A stretch of 64,000 nucleotides of DNA, from assembly GCF_000429025.1 (NCBI RefSeq), contig NZ_AUBB01000010.1, positions 310,001-374,000 on the forward strand, written 5' to 3'. The notes beneath the pieces were generated by a model that saw only the letters and a program-made list of their open reading frames with translations, was not told the DNA's origin and did no database searches. The first letter of the stretch is position 1, and each line of letters starts with the position of its first letter. Both the position numbers and the translations under genes were made by a program. The DNA comes from Actinospineispora spinosispora DSM 44797 (GTDB taxonomy: Bacteria > Actinomycetota > Actinomycetes > Mycobacteriales > Pseudonocardiaceae). Of the stretch, positions 7,099 to 15,262 are shown piece by piece.

Positions 7099-7983
7099 GT
7101 GCGGCTATTCGGTCAGCCCCGGTATCCGTCCATCGACCCGAGTGGCGCGGTCGTGGCGATCACCGGCGGGGCGCGCGGTATCGGTCAGGCGACGGCGCGG
7201 GAGTTCATCGGACACGGCGCCGTGGTGGCGATCGGCGACCTCGATGTCGACGCCGCCTCCGCCGCGGCCGCTGAGCTGGGTGAACGGGCGGCAGCCTTCG
7301 AGCTGGACGTCACCCGGATCGATTCGTTCACGGCATTCCTGAAATCGGTGACCGAACGGTTCGGCCCGATCGACGTACTGGTGAACAACGCGGGTGTCAT
7401 GCCGATCGCGCCTTTCCTCGACGAGCCGGACACGCTCACCGACACCATTCTGAACGTCAATGTCCGGGGCCCGATCAATGGCATGCGGCTGGTTGTGCCG
7501 GGCATGATCGAGCGCGGCAGAGGGCACGTCGTGAACATCGCCTCCGTCGTGGGGCGCGGGCACATTCCGGGGCTCGCCGTGTACTGCGCGAGCAAGCACG
7601 CGATCGTCGGGCTGACCGAGACGGTGCGCGCCGAGGTGGCGCGCACCGGCGTGAGTGTCAGCGCGATCCTGCCGACGATGGTCGGCACCGAGGCCGCGTC
7701 CGGGATCGACATCCCGCCGGTCGGCATGGTTGAACCGGCCGACGTCGCTCGCGCGGTGCTGCACAGTCTCCGCACCCGGCGGGCGGAGATCGCGGTGCCT
7801 CGCTGGATCGGCGCGCTGGCCACCGGCGGACGGCTGCTCCCGGAAGGCGTCCAGCGCACGGCACGAAGGCTCATCCGCGACGATCGCGGCTTCGCCGCCA
7901 ACGCGCACCCGGCGCGCGCCGCCTACCTGGAGCGGCTGGGCCGCCAGACCTCCACGCTCACTGACAAAAATGTAAGTACCTGA
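7099..7983 (+). CDS. SDR family NAD(P)-dependent oxidoreductase
   Basis: A 294-residue classical short-chain dehydrogenase. The cofactor motif GGARGIG lies near residues 20-26, NNAG follows at the end of the fourth strand, and the active-site pair is Y162 and K166 in YCASKHA. The C-terminal part, about residues 225-290, is basic (RTARRLIRDDRG) and longer than in minimal SDRs. The GTG start is chosen because a -10 hexamer sits 6 nt upstream. Substrate unknown. The last codons run into an inverted repeat that may be an operator for the next gene. Confidence 0.85.
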   Translation: MRLFGQPRYPSIDPSGAVVAITGGARGIGQATAREFIGHGAVVAIGDLDVDAASAAAAELGERAAAFELDVTRIDSFTAFLKSVTERFGPIDVLVNNAGVMPIAPFLDEPDTLTDTILNVNVRGPINGMRLVVPGMIERGRGHVVNIASVVGRGHIPGLAVYCASKHAIVGLTETVRAEVARTGVSVSAILPTMVGTEAASGIDIPPVGMVEPADVARAVLHSLRTRRAEIAVPRWIGALATGGRLLPEGVQRTARRLIRDDRGFAANAHPARAAYLERLGRQTSTLTDKNVST

Positions 7984-8000
7984 CTAATTAGTGAGTACTT
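7974..8000. promoter_or_regulatory. Operator-like inverted repeat upstream of the imine-reductase-like gene
   Basis: AAGTAC (7974-7979) and GTACTT (7995-8000) flank the palindrome CTAATTAG (7984-7991), giving an AT-rich dyad of 27 bp in otherwise GC-rich DNA. It spans the SDR stop codon and lies 62 bp before the next start. It looks like the site of a dimeric regulator; none is encoded next to it. Confidence 0.5.
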
Positions 8001-8028
8001 GATCACCCGATAGTTACTCGGAAACATC

Positions 8029-8057
8029 CTCCTCGACGAACAACCCGAGTCGAGGAG
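8029..8057 (+). promoter_or_regulatory. Hairpin covering the Shine-Dalgarno sequence
   Basis: CTCCTCGAC (8029-8037) is a perfect complement of GTCGAGGAG (8049-8057) with an 11-nt loop. The right arm contains the GAGGAG ribosome binding site 5 nt before the ATG at 8063, so folding in mRNA would hide the site. Confidence 0.45.
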
Positions 8058-8062
8058 AGAAC

Positions 8063-8953
8063 ATGAGTGCAGCGAATCGGACCCCGGTGACGGTACTGGG
8101 GCTCGGTCCGATGGGGCAGGCGCTGGCCAGGGCGTTCCTGGCCGCCGGCCACCCCACGACGGTGTGGAACCGCACCGCGTCCAAGGCCGATCGGCTGGTG
8201 GCCGACGGCGCGATCCTGGCCCCTACCGCCGCCGACGCCGCCCTGGCCGGTGACCTGGCGGTCATCTGTGTGATCGACGCCGGTGCCGTGCGGTCGATCG
8301 TCGAACAGGCCGCCGACGCACTGCGCGGCCGAACCCTGGTGAACCTCACCGCAGACACCCCGGAACGGGCCCGCGAGCTGGCGGCCTGGGCAGGCGAGCA
8401 CGGCATCGACTACCTTCCCGGCGCGATCATGACGCCGACCAGCTCCATCGGGAACGAGGCGGCGTCGATCCTGTACAGCGGACCGGAGGAGCTCTTCCGG
8501 CGGCATCGGCCGGCCCTGGCCGCGCTCGACGCGTCGGCCACCTACCTCGGCGCCGATCCCGGCCGCGCGGCCGCGCACGAGGTGGCCCTGCTCGACCTGT
8601 TTTGGTCGAGCGTGTCGGGCTTGATGCACGCCTACGCGCTGGCCAGGGCGGAGAACATCACGGCGGGCGAGCTCGCGCCGTTCGCCAAGGGCATCGGCGA
8701 CCTGATCCCCATCATGATCGACGAGTTCGCGTCGCACATCGACAGCGGCGAGTACCCGGGTGACGAGTCCACCACGGTCTCCACGCTCGCCGGCGTCGAG
8801 CACGTCATCGAGGCCTCGGAGGCCCGCGGCATCGACACGGCCGCGCTGACCGCGATCCGCGCCTCGGTCCAGCGGGTGATCGACTCCGGTCACGGGGAGG
8901 ACAGCATCGCCCGGCTGTCCGACGCACTGCGCGTTGCGGTGCCGGCCGGCTGA
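8063..8953 (+). CDS. NAD(P)-dependent oxidoreductase, imine-reductase/6PGDH-like
   Basis: A 296-residue beta-hydroxyacid-dehydrogenase-type enzyme. The Rossmann motif GLGPMG covers residues 13-18 and is followed by VWNRT, whose arginine suggests NADPH. Unlike classical 3-hydroxyisobutyrate dehydrogenases, the middle strand reads GAIMTPTSSIG and there is a long helix with LLDLFWSSVSGLMHAYALA, the pattern of imine reductase homologues. The C-terminal domain would swap with its partner to form the active site. GAGGAG supports the start, and the preceding hairpin and dyad suggest regulated expression. Natural substrate unknown. Confidence 0.82.
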   Translation: MSAANRTPVTVLGLGPMGQALARAFLAAGHPTTVWNRTASKADRLVADGAILAPTAADAALAGDLAVICVIDAGAVRSIVEQAADALRGRTLVNLTADTPERARELAAWAGEHGIDYLPGAIMTPTSSIGNEAASILYSGPEELFRRHRPALAALDASATYLGADPGRAAAHEVALLDLFWSSVSGLMHAYALARAENITAGELAPFAKGIGDLIPIMIDEFASHIDSGEYPGDESTTVSTLAGVEHVIEASEARGIDTAALTAIRASVQRVIDSGHGEDSIARLSDALRVAVPAG

Positions 8954-8987
8954 CCACACTGGTCAGCGGGGTGCCTCTGGCGACTTC

Positions 8988-9047
8988 GCACACCGTCGTG
9001 CTGCGTCGCACATGCCCGGACATGTGCGACACAGCACGTAGATGTGC
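8988..9047. repeat. Dispersed palindrome, copy 1
   Basis: A 60-bp dyad centred on CCGG at 9016-9019 with 25 of 30 positions paired. It contains GTGCTGCGTCGCACA on the left arm and TGTGCGACACAGCAC on the right. A second copy lies at 57936-57997. The 340-bp gap between the oxidoreductase and the EamA gene holds this repeat; the rest of the gap shows no gene or recognisable site. Confidence 0.8.
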
Positions 9048-9293
9048 ACAGCGTGTCCGGTGGGCTCCGGATTACGCGTGTTACCGTCGGGGCAGCACGT
9101 GGTTGCGCCTAGGGTTCCGTCCGCCACCCGCCCGGACAACGATCGACAATCAGGGTGTGCGGAGGCTGGACCGAGCGGCGCCAGGACGACCCCGGCCCGG
9201 CCGGATCGCCCACACCTGACGGGACAAAAGCCCTGAGGGCTCCTCTTCCGTTGTGCCCGCTTCCGGCGGGACCGACCCTTGGAGCCTGCATTG

Positions 9294-10181
9294 ATGTCGG
9301 TGTCCCTGCTGCTGTCCGCCGCCCCGGCGATCGCCCCGAGACTGGGTCCGCTCATGGTGGGCGGGGTGTTGCTCGCCGCTGTGCTGCACGCCACGTGGAA
9401 CTCGATGGCCCACGCGATCGACGACCGTCTGGTCGGGTTCGCGCTCATCGGCGCCGCCGCGGCGATCGGTGGAGGTGTGGTCGCGGCGATCGGGGGCCTG
9501 CCGCCCTCGGCGGCCTGGCCGTACATCGTGGCCTCCGCCGTGGTGCACACCGGGTACAACCTGCTGCTGCTGGCCAGCTACCAGCTCGGCGAGTTCAGCC
9601 AGGCCTATCCGCTGGCCCGGGGCACCGCGGTCTGGGTGGTCGCACTGTTCTCGCTGGTGGTCCTGCACCGCGCGTTGGAGACCGCCCAGCTCGTCGGCAT
9701 CCTGATCATCTCCGCCGGACTGATCAGCCTGGTGGTGCTCGGCGGGCTACCGGGCAGGGCGGAGCTGCCGCTGCTGGGGGTCGCGGTGGCCACCGGGCTG
9801 ATGATCGCGCTGTACACCGTGATCGACGGCGTCGCGGTGGAACGGATGCCGCTGGTCAGCTACACCGGCTGGATGTTCCTGCTGGAAGGCGTTCCGCTGC
9901 CGATCATCGCCGTGCTCCGGCGCCGGTGGGACCTGGGCAAGGCCGTCCGACGACTCGGTGTGCAGGGGCTGACCGGCGGGTTCATCTCGCTGGCCGCCTA
10001 CTCGATCGTGCTGTGGGCCCAGACCAGCGGTGCGCTGGCGCCCATCGCGGCGCTGCGGGAGAGCAGCATCGTGTTCGGGGCGCTGATCGGCGCGATCTTC
10101 TTGGGGGAGCGGCTGGGCACCCGTCGCGCGTTCGCGGCCACGGTCGTCCTCGTGGGGGTCGCGTTGATCAGTCTGGGCTGA
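9294..10181 (+). CDS. EamA/DMT family transporter
   Basis: A 295-residue integral membrane protein with about ten hydrophobic helices in two repeated halves, as in the drug/metabolite transporter superfamily. The first half begins GGVLLAAVLHATWNSMAH and the second after GLPGRAELPLLGVAVATG. The end of the second half, APIAALRESSIVFGALIGAIFLGE, is the conserved EamA closing signature. It probably exports a small metabolite, but the substrate cannot be read. I use ATG 9294 because GGAG lies about 9 nt upstream; an in-frame TTG at 9279 is the alternative. It is convergent with the LON-domain gene. Confidence 0.85.
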   Translation: MSVSLLLSAAPAIAPRLGPLMVGGVLLAAVLHATWNSMAHAIDDRLVGFALIGAAAAIGGGVVAAIGGLPPSAAWPYIVASAVVHTGYNLLLLASYQLGEFSQAYPLARGTAVWVVALFSLVVLHRALETAQLVGILIISAGLISLVVLGGLPGRAELPLLGVAVATGLMIALYTVIDGVAVERMPLVSYTGWMFLLEGVPLPIIAVLRRRWDLGKAVRRLGVQGLTGGFISLAAYSIVLWAQTSGALAPIAALRESSIVFGALIGAIFLGERLGTRRAFAATVVLVGVALISLG

Positions 10182-10191
10182 GTGGCCCCGG

Positions 10192-10872
10192 CTAGTTCTC
10201 GCCGAACTCGGAGGCGTAGCTGGACAGCGGTGCGGGAACCGCGCGCAGCTCGGACAGCAGCGTCGCCTCCCTGGCGAGCAGCGCGCGCACCATGCGCAGC
10301 CGCTGCGCGGGGCAGGTCTGTTCCAGCAACAGCTGCCGGTCACGCATCGGGAGCAGACAGTCGGCGGCCAGCAGGTGCGGCAGGGTGTCGGTGGTGACGT
10401 CGGTGTCGGGCTCGTGCCATTCCTCGGACTGCCACGCGGTCTGGCAGTAGCGCTGATGCGCCGCGCGTGCCGCGGCCTCCAGGCCGACCATGCGCTCGAT
10501 CGGGACGCCCTCTTCCGCGACGTCGGGGAGCCATGCGATGGTGCCCAGCAGGTAGGGCTTCGAGTCGGCGTCCAGCTCCAGCAACCGGAACCGGCGGGTG
10601 CCCCTGGTGACGATGTCGAACCGGCCGTCGGGCAGCTTGCGCACGTCGCGTAGCTCGGCGGTGCAGCCGACCCGGTGCAGGCCGTGGATTCCGTGCTGGT
10701 CGGGCAACCATCCCTCGCGGACCGCGATCACCCCGAACTCCTTGCCGGGGATCGTCCCGGTGACCAGGTCCATGGTGAGCTGCCGGTACCTCGGTTCGAA
10801 GACGTGCAGGGGCAGTGATGCCCCTGGCATCAGCACTGTGCCCAGCGGGAACAGCGGGAGGGTCTCGGCCAC
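10192..10872 (-). CDS. LON peptidase substrate-binding domain protein
   Basis: A 226-residue stand-alone LON N-terminal-like domain. It begins LPLFPLGTVLMPGASLPLHVFEPRYRQL, the family signature, continues with GCTAELRDVRKLPDGR and RFRLL, and ends in a helical segment. It has neither an ATPase nor a protease domain, so it is not a protease. Such proteins probably bind unfolded protein or act as adaptors, but their role is not well established. The start is GTG at 10872, with TAACGT 6 nt upstream. Confidence 0.85.
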   Translation of the reverse strand: MAETLPLFPLGTVLMPGASLPLHVFEPRYRQLTMDLVTGTIPGKEFGVIAVREGWLPDQHGIHGLHRVGCTAELRDVRKLPDGRFDIVTRGTRRFRLLELDADSKPYLLGTIAWLPDVAEEGVPIERMVGLEAAARAAHQRYCQTAWQSEEWHEPDTDVTTDTLPHLLAADCLLPMRDRQLLLEQTCPAQRLRMVRALLAREATLLSELRAVPAPLSSYASEFGEN

Positions 10873-10878
10873 CCGAAT

Positions 10879-10884
10879 ACGTTA
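10879..10884 (-). promoter_or_regulatory. -10 hexamer of the LON-domain gene (leaderless)
   Basis: On the minus strand TAACGT is followed by 6 nt and then the GTG at 10872, with no ribosome binding site. Confidence 0.55.
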
Positions 10885-10945
10885 CGACGCTCGTGCCCTC
10901 GTCGCTGACTGAGCGGGTGGTCCTATCGCCGGGTGGGAACGCAGG

Positions 10946-11638
10946 TCAGCTCGGCGGACGCAGAACGGCGGAGGCGTCGGTGACGCGCAGCTGCCGCTCG
11001 GCGAAGCGGAACAACGCGGCCGGGCGACCACCGGACGGGCCGGGTGGCGCGGTCTCGCCGGTGGCCACGAGGACGCCGCGCCTGGCCAGGACCCGCTGCA
11101 GGTTCGTCGCGGACACCGGGTGACCCAGGGCGCTGACGTAGAGGTCGCGCAGCGCGGACACGGTGAACTCGGTCGGGGCGAGGGCGAACCCGAGGTTGGT
11201 GTAGGACAGCTTGGCCCGCAGCCGGTCGCGCGCGTCCCGGACGATCGCCGCGTGGTCGAAGGCGGTGTCGGGCAGATCCGAGACCGGGTGCCAGCGGGTG
11301 TCCTGGGGCACAGCGGGATCCGCGTCACACGGCACCAGGCCGAGGAAGCCGGTGGCGACCAGGCGGACGCCGGGGACGCGGCGCGGTTCGCTGAACACAC
11401 CGAGCTGCTCGATGTGGGCGACTTCCCGCAGGTCGACCTTGTCGGCGAGTTGACGCAGCACCGAACTCTGGACGTCCTCGTCCGCGCCGAGCTGGCCGCC
11501 GGGGAGTGCCCAGCGGCCCAGATCCGGTTGTTGAGCGCGTTGCCAGAGCAACACCTGAAGCGTCTCGTCGCGGATTTGGAGCACCGCGGCGAGCACTTCA
11601 TGTCCGGTTTCCGTACATCTGCTGGTAACATCGCCCAT
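10946..11638 (-). CDS. nrtR: NrtR-type Nudix-related repressor of NAD synthesis
   Basis: A 230-residue protein with a Nudix-like domain (about residues 12-145) and a C-terminal winged helix (about 150-225, with TEFTVSALRDLYVSALG and SATNLQRVLARRG). The Nudix box is degenerate: GGQLGADED is followed by RQLADKVDL, where active Nudix hydrolases have REL and paired glutamates. Loss of the catalytic acids is typical of NrtR, which uses the domain to sense ADP-ribose-type NAD metabolites. It is divergent from nadABC, and an inverted repeat lies exactly between them. Assignment rests on domain layout, catalytic loss and neighbours together. Confidence 0.85.
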   Translation of the reverse strand: MGDVTSRCTETGHEVLAAVLQIRDETLQVLLWQRAQQPDLGRWALPGGQLGADEDVQSSVLRQLADKVDLREVAHIEQLGVFSEPRRVPGVRLVATGFLGLVPCDADPAVPQDTRWHPVSDLPDTAFDHAAIVRDARDRLRAKLSYTNLGFALAPTEFTVSALRDLYVSALGHPVSATNLQRVLARRGVLVATGETAPPGPSGGRPAALFRFAERQLRVTDASAVLRPPS

Positions 11639-11663
11639 GGTTTTCGATTATAAGGCGAAAACC
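11639..11663. promoter_or_regulatory. Candidate NrtR operator overlapping the nrtR promoter
   Basis: GGTTTTCG (11639-11646) and CGAAAACC (11656-11663) are perfect inverted arms around a 9-bp AT-rich spacer. The spacer holds TATAAT on the minus strand (11652-11647), 8 nt before the nrtR ATG. Binding here would block nrtR and could block nadA, giving autoregulation and nadABC control. Confidence 0.65.
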
Positions 11664-11687
11664 GGCTGACCCGACAAACTGGGGGCG

Positions 11688-11706
11688 CCCGGCCGATTCG
11701 GCCGGG
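11688..11706 (+). promoter_or_regulatory. Hairpin just before the nadA ribosome binding site
   Basis: CCCGGCCG (11688-11695) and CGGCCGGG (11699-11706) form a perfect stem with an ATT loop, directly followed by AAGGAGG. It may modulate access to the nadA Shine-Dalgarno sequence. Confidence 0.4.
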
Positions 11707-11720
11707 AAGGAGGAGCTGCA

Positions 11721-12719
11721 ATGAGCTCGACGACCATCGAGCCGGACGCGCCGTCGCTGCGTTCGGACTGGGCCGCGCAAGTGCGAAGACTGGCCCGAGA
11801 GCGCGACGCGGTGGTACTGGCGCACAACTACCAGCTGCCCGAGATTCAGGACGTGGCACACCACACCGGCGACTCGTTGGCGCTGTCGCGGATCGCGGCC
11901 AAGGCCGAGGAGTCGACCATCGTGTTCTGCGGTGTGCACTTCATGGCCGAGACCGCGAAGATCCTGGCCCCGGAGAAGACGGTCCTGATCCCGGACGCCG
12001 GCGCGGGGTGTTCCCTCGCCGACTCGATCACGGCGGAGCAGCTTCGGGAGTGGAAGAGCGAACACCCGGACGCGGTGGTCGTCTCCTACGTCAACACCAC
12101 CGCCGAGGTCAAGGCGGAGACCGACGTGTGCTGTACGTCCTCGAACGCCGTCGAGGTGGTGGAGTCCATCCCCGCCGACCGTGAGGTGCTGTTCCTGCCC
12201 GACCAGTTCCTCGGCGCGCACGTGCGCCGGGTCACCGGCCGGGACAACGTGCACGTCTGGGCCGGGGAGTGTCACGTGCACGCCGGCATCAACGGTGCCG
12301 AGCTGACCGCGCGCGCCGACGAGGACCCGGAGGCCGACCTGTTCATCCACCCGGAGTGCGGGTGCGCGACCTCGGCGCTGTACCTGGCCGGGGCGGGCGC
12401 GGTGGCGGCGGACCGGGTCAAGATCCTGTCGACCGGCGGCATGCTGGACGCCGCGCGGGCGACCAAGGCGAGCTCGGTGCTGGTCGCCACCGAGGTCGGC
12501 ATGCTGCACCAGCTGCGCAAGGCCGCCCCGGACGTCGACTTCCGGGCGGTCAACGACCGGGCCTCCTGCCACTACATGAAGATGATCACCCCGGAGAAGC
12601 TGCTGCGTGCACTGCGCGAGGGACGCGACGAGGTGACGGTCGACCCGGCCGTCGCCGACCGAGGCCGCGCCGCGGTCGAGCGGATGATCGCCATCGGCCG
12701 ACCCGGCGGTGGCGAATGA
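11721..12719 (+). CDS. nadA: Quinolinate synthase
   Basis: A [4Fe-4S] enzyme of 332 residues that condenses iminoaspartate with dihydroxyacetone phosphate to quinolinate. [23 protein letters not shown] is the N-terminal signature. Cluster cysteines are visible in [18 protein letters not shown] and RASCHYMKM, one per pseudo-repeat. AAGGAGG about 8 nt before the ATG supports the start. The stop overlaps nadB as ATGA, so NadA and NadB, which must hand over an unstable intermediate, are translated together. Probably repressed by the divergent NrtR. Confidence 0.96.
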   Translation: MSSTTIEPDAPSLRSDWAAQVRRLARERDAVVLAHNYQLPEIQDVAHHTGDSLALSRIAAKAEESTIVFCGVHFMAETAKILAPEKTVLIPDAGAGCSLADSITAEQLREWKSEHPDAVVVSYVNTTAEVKAETDVCCTSSNAVEVVESIPADREVLFLPDQFLGAHVRRVTGRDNVHVWAGECHVHAGINGAELTARADEDPEADLFIHPECGCATSALYLAGAGAVAADRVKILSTGGMLDAARATKASSVLVATEVGMLHQLRKAAPDVDFRAVNDRASCHYMKMITPEKLLRALREGRDEVTVDPAVADRGRAAVERMIAIGRPGGGE

Positions 12720-14338
12720 GCGGGCAACCGACCGTGTGCTGGGAGGCATCGGCGGACCTGGTGGTGGTCGGCAGCGGTGTCGCCGGCTTGACCGCCGCGC
12801 TGGAGGCCCTCGAACTGGGCCTGCGGGTTCTCCTCGTCACGAAGGACGTGGCGGACGCCGGTTCGACCCGGTGGGCGCAGGGTGGCATCGCCGTGGTGCT
12901 CGAGGACGGCCACGAGCCGGGTGACACGGTCGACCGGCACGTCGCCGACACCCTCGCCGCGACCGGCGGGCTCGCCGAGCCGGATGCGGTGGCCAGGATC
13001 CTGGCCGACGGTCCGTCGGCGGTGAGCGACCTGCGTCACCGGGGCGCCGTGTTCGACGCGGCGGGTGACGGCCTTGCACTGGCCAGGGAAGGCGGGCACT
13101 CGGCGTTCCGGGTGGTCCACGCGGGCGGCGACGCGACCGGTGCCGAGGTGGAACGCGCGCTGCTCGCGGCGGCGGGAGGCGTCGGAGTACCGATGCTGAC
13201 CGGTCACGTCGCGATCGACGTGGTCAGGGCGGGCGGCGACCGCGGCCCGGTCGTCGGCCTGCGGGTCCTCGACGGAGCGGGTCGGCTCGGGCAGCTGAGG
13301 GCCCCGTCGGTGCTGGTCGCGACCGGTGGCTACGGGCAGCTGTTCGACAGCACGACCAACCCGGACACGGCGACCGGTGACGGCGTCGCACTGGCGATGC
13401 GCGCGGGCGCGCTCGGCGCGGATCTGGAGTTCGTGCAGTTCCACCCCACCGTGCTCTACACCGGCGCCGGTGCGCGCGGACGCCGTCCGCTGGTCACCGA
13501 AGCGGTGCGCGGGCACGGCGCGGTACTGGTGGACAGCACCGGCCGCCGGTTCATGCAGGGCGTGCACCCGCTCGCCGACCTCGCGCCCCGCGACGTGGTC
13601 GCCGCCGCGATCACCCGCAGGCTGGCCGCGACCGCCACGTCCTGCGTGTACCTCGACGCGACCGCGCAGACCGACTTCCCGACACGGTTCCCGACCGTGT
13701 TCGCCTCGTGCCGGGCGATCGGGGTGGACCCGCTGCGCGATCCCATCCCGGTGAGCCCCGCCGCGCACTACTCGTGCGGCGGTGTCCTGACCGACACCGA
13801 AGGACGCACCGGCGTGCCGGGGCTGTACGCGGCCGGCGAGGTGGCGCGGACCGGTCTGCACGGCGCGAACCGGCTCGCCTCCAACAGCCTGCTGGAAGGC
13901 CTGGTGGTCGGTCGGCGCGCAGCGCACGCGATCGCGACGGACCGCCTGGGGCCGCGTGCACTCGGCTGTGCCCTGCCGGGCACGGTGTTCGACCAGGTCC
14001 CGATGGCCGACCGTGACCTGGTGCAACGCGCCATGAGCCGGGGCGCGTCGATCGGGCGCGACGGCGTCGGGCTCGCCGCGGCCTCGGACGCCATCGAGGC
14101 GGGCACCTCCGCCGGCGCGGTGACGAGCCGGGCCCAGGTGGAGGACGCCGCGCTCACCCTGCTCGCCCAGGCCGTGCTGGCCGCGGCGGGCACCCGCACC
14201 GAGACCAGAGGGTGTCACGTGCGGACCGATTTCCCTCTGACCGACGACACCCACCAGCGGGCGAGCCTGCTGGTGGGCCTCAACGAAGGGCAGTTGACAG
14301 TGCGAACCGCCGACAGCGCACGGGTAGGTGCGGCATGA
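12716..14338 (+). CDS. nadB: L-aspartate oxidase
   Basis: An FAD enzyme of 540 residues that oxidises aspartate to iminoaspartate, the NadA substrate. The FAD dinucleotide motif [11 protein letters not shown] lies near residues 18-28. [28 protein letters not shown] and [11 protein letters not shown] are NadB/fumarate-reductase landmarks. [21 protein letters not shown] closes the FAD site, and a helical C-terminal domain follows. The reading frame stays open upstream, but ATG 12716, overlapping the nadA stop, is the natural start. The stop overlaps nadC as ATGA. Confidence 0.95.
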   Translation: MSGQPTVCWEASADLVVVGSGVAGLTAALEALELGLRVLLVTKDVADAGSTRWAQGGIAVVLEDGHEPGDTVDRHVADTLAATGGLAEPDAVARILADGPSAVSDLRHRGAVFDAAGDGLALAREGGHSAFRVVHAGGDATGAEVERALLAAAGGVGVPMLTGHVAIDVVRAGGDRGPVVGLRVLDGAGRLGQLRAPSVLVATGGYGQLFDSTTNPDTATGDGVALAMRAGALGADLEFVQFHPTVLYTGAGARGRRPLVTEAVRGHGAVLVDSTGRRFMQGVHPLADLAPRDVVAAAITRRLAATATSCVYLDATAQTDFPTRFPTVFASCRAIGVDPLRDPIPVSPAAHYSCGGVLTDTEGRTGVPGLYAAGEVARTGLHGANRLASNSLLEGLVVGRRAAHAIATDRLGPRALGCALPGTVFDQVPMADRDLVQRAMSRGASIGRDGVGLAAASDAIEAGTSAGAVTSRAQVEDAALTLLAQAVLAAAGTRTETRGCHVRTDFPLTDDTHQRASLLVGLNEGQLTVRTADSARVGAA

Positions 14339-15216
14339 GCGTTCTGGTCCCAGATGCTCTGGTTCCGGACGCCGAGGACCTCGCCCGGGTGGTGGCCACC
14401 GCCCTGGCCGAGGATCTGCGGTACGGCCCCGACGTGACCACCGAGTCCACAGTGTCTCCCGACGCGATCGCCGTCGCTGAGTTCACGCCACGCAAGCCAG
14501 GTGTCCTCGCGGGCTTACCGGCTGTGCGAGCGGTTCTGGACGCGGTGCTCGGCGAGAGCGGCTACCAGGTGCTCGACCAGCTGGCCGACGGCGACCGGCT
14601 GGTGCCAGGGGAGCCCGCGCTGCGGGTGCGCGGTCCGGTGCGCGGTCTGCTCACCGCCGAACGGACCGCCCTGAACCTGCTGTGCCACCTGTCCGGGATC
14701 GCCACAGTGACCAGCGCCTGGGTGGAGGCCGTCTCCGGCACCGGCACCCAGATTCTCGACACCCGCAAGACGCTGCCCGGCCTGCGGCTGCTGCAGAAGT
14801 ACGCGGTGCGGTGCGGGGGAGGGACCAACCACCGGCTCGGGCTCGGCGACGCGATCCTGATCAAGGACAACCACGTGGTGGCCGCCGGATCGGTGACCGC
14901 GGCGCTGAAGGCCGCGCGCGCGGCGGCTCCGGACCTGACGTGTGAGGTCGAGGTCGACACGCTGGCCCAGCTGGACGAGGCGCTCGCCGCCGGGGCCGAG
15001 CTGGTCCTGCTGGACAACTTCACTCCGGACCAGTGCGCCTCGGCGGTCCGGCGCAGGGCCGCGGTGGGTGCACGGACCAAGTTCGAGGTGTCCGGCGGGA
15101 TGTCCCTGGAGGTCGCGCGGTCCTACGCGGTGGCGGGGGTCGAGTTCCTGTCGGCCGGCGTGCTGACGCACTCGGTGGTGGCTCTGGATCTCGGGCTCGA
15201 CCTGATCTCTGAATAG
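14335..15216 (+). CDS. nadC: Nicotinate-nucleotide pyrophosphorylase (quinolinate phosphoribosyltransferase)
   Basis: A 293-residue enzyme that joins quinolinate to PRPP with loss of CO2, giving nicotinate mononucleotide. LNLLCHLSGIATVT and the basic active-site stretch DTRKTLPGLRLLQKYAVRCGG are diagnostic, followed by HRLGLGDAILIKDNH and the EVEVDTLAQLDEAL strand. The frame is open further upstream, but ATG 14335 overlaps the nadB stop, completing the chain nadA-nadB-nadC with four-base overlaps at both junctions. The three genes supply NAD+ precursor from aspartate. Confidence 0.95.
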   Translation: MSVLVPDALVPDAEDLARVVATALAEDLRYGPDVTTESTVSPDAIAVAEFTPRKPGVLAGLPAVRAVLDAVLGESGYQVLDQLADGDRLVPGEPALRVRGPVRGLLTAERTALNLLCHLSGIATVTSAWVEAVSGTGTQILDTRKTLPGLRLLQKYAVRCGGGTNHRLGLGDAILIKDNHVVAAGSVTAALKAARAAAPDLTCEVEVDTLAQLDEALAAGAELVLLDNFTPDQCASAVRRRAAVGARTKFEVSGGMSLEVARSYAVAGVEFLSAGVLTHSVVALDLGLDLISE

Positions 15217-15250
15217 TCACTGGCTATTGCCAATCTGATGCAGCACTGCT

Positions 15251-15256
15251 TAGCGT
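15251..15256 (+). promoter_or_regulatory. -10 hexamer of the ABC importer operon (leaderless)
   Basis: TAGCGT lies 6 nt before ATG 15263. It separates the importer operon from nadC, 46 bp upstream. Confidence 0.55.
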
Positions 15257-15262
15257 CTCAGC

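Noticed and set aside
9155..10195. 346-residue plus-strand frame overlapping the EamA gene
   Set aside because: It is in another frame of the transporter gene, is Gly/Arg-rich, and has no membrane segments or family motif.
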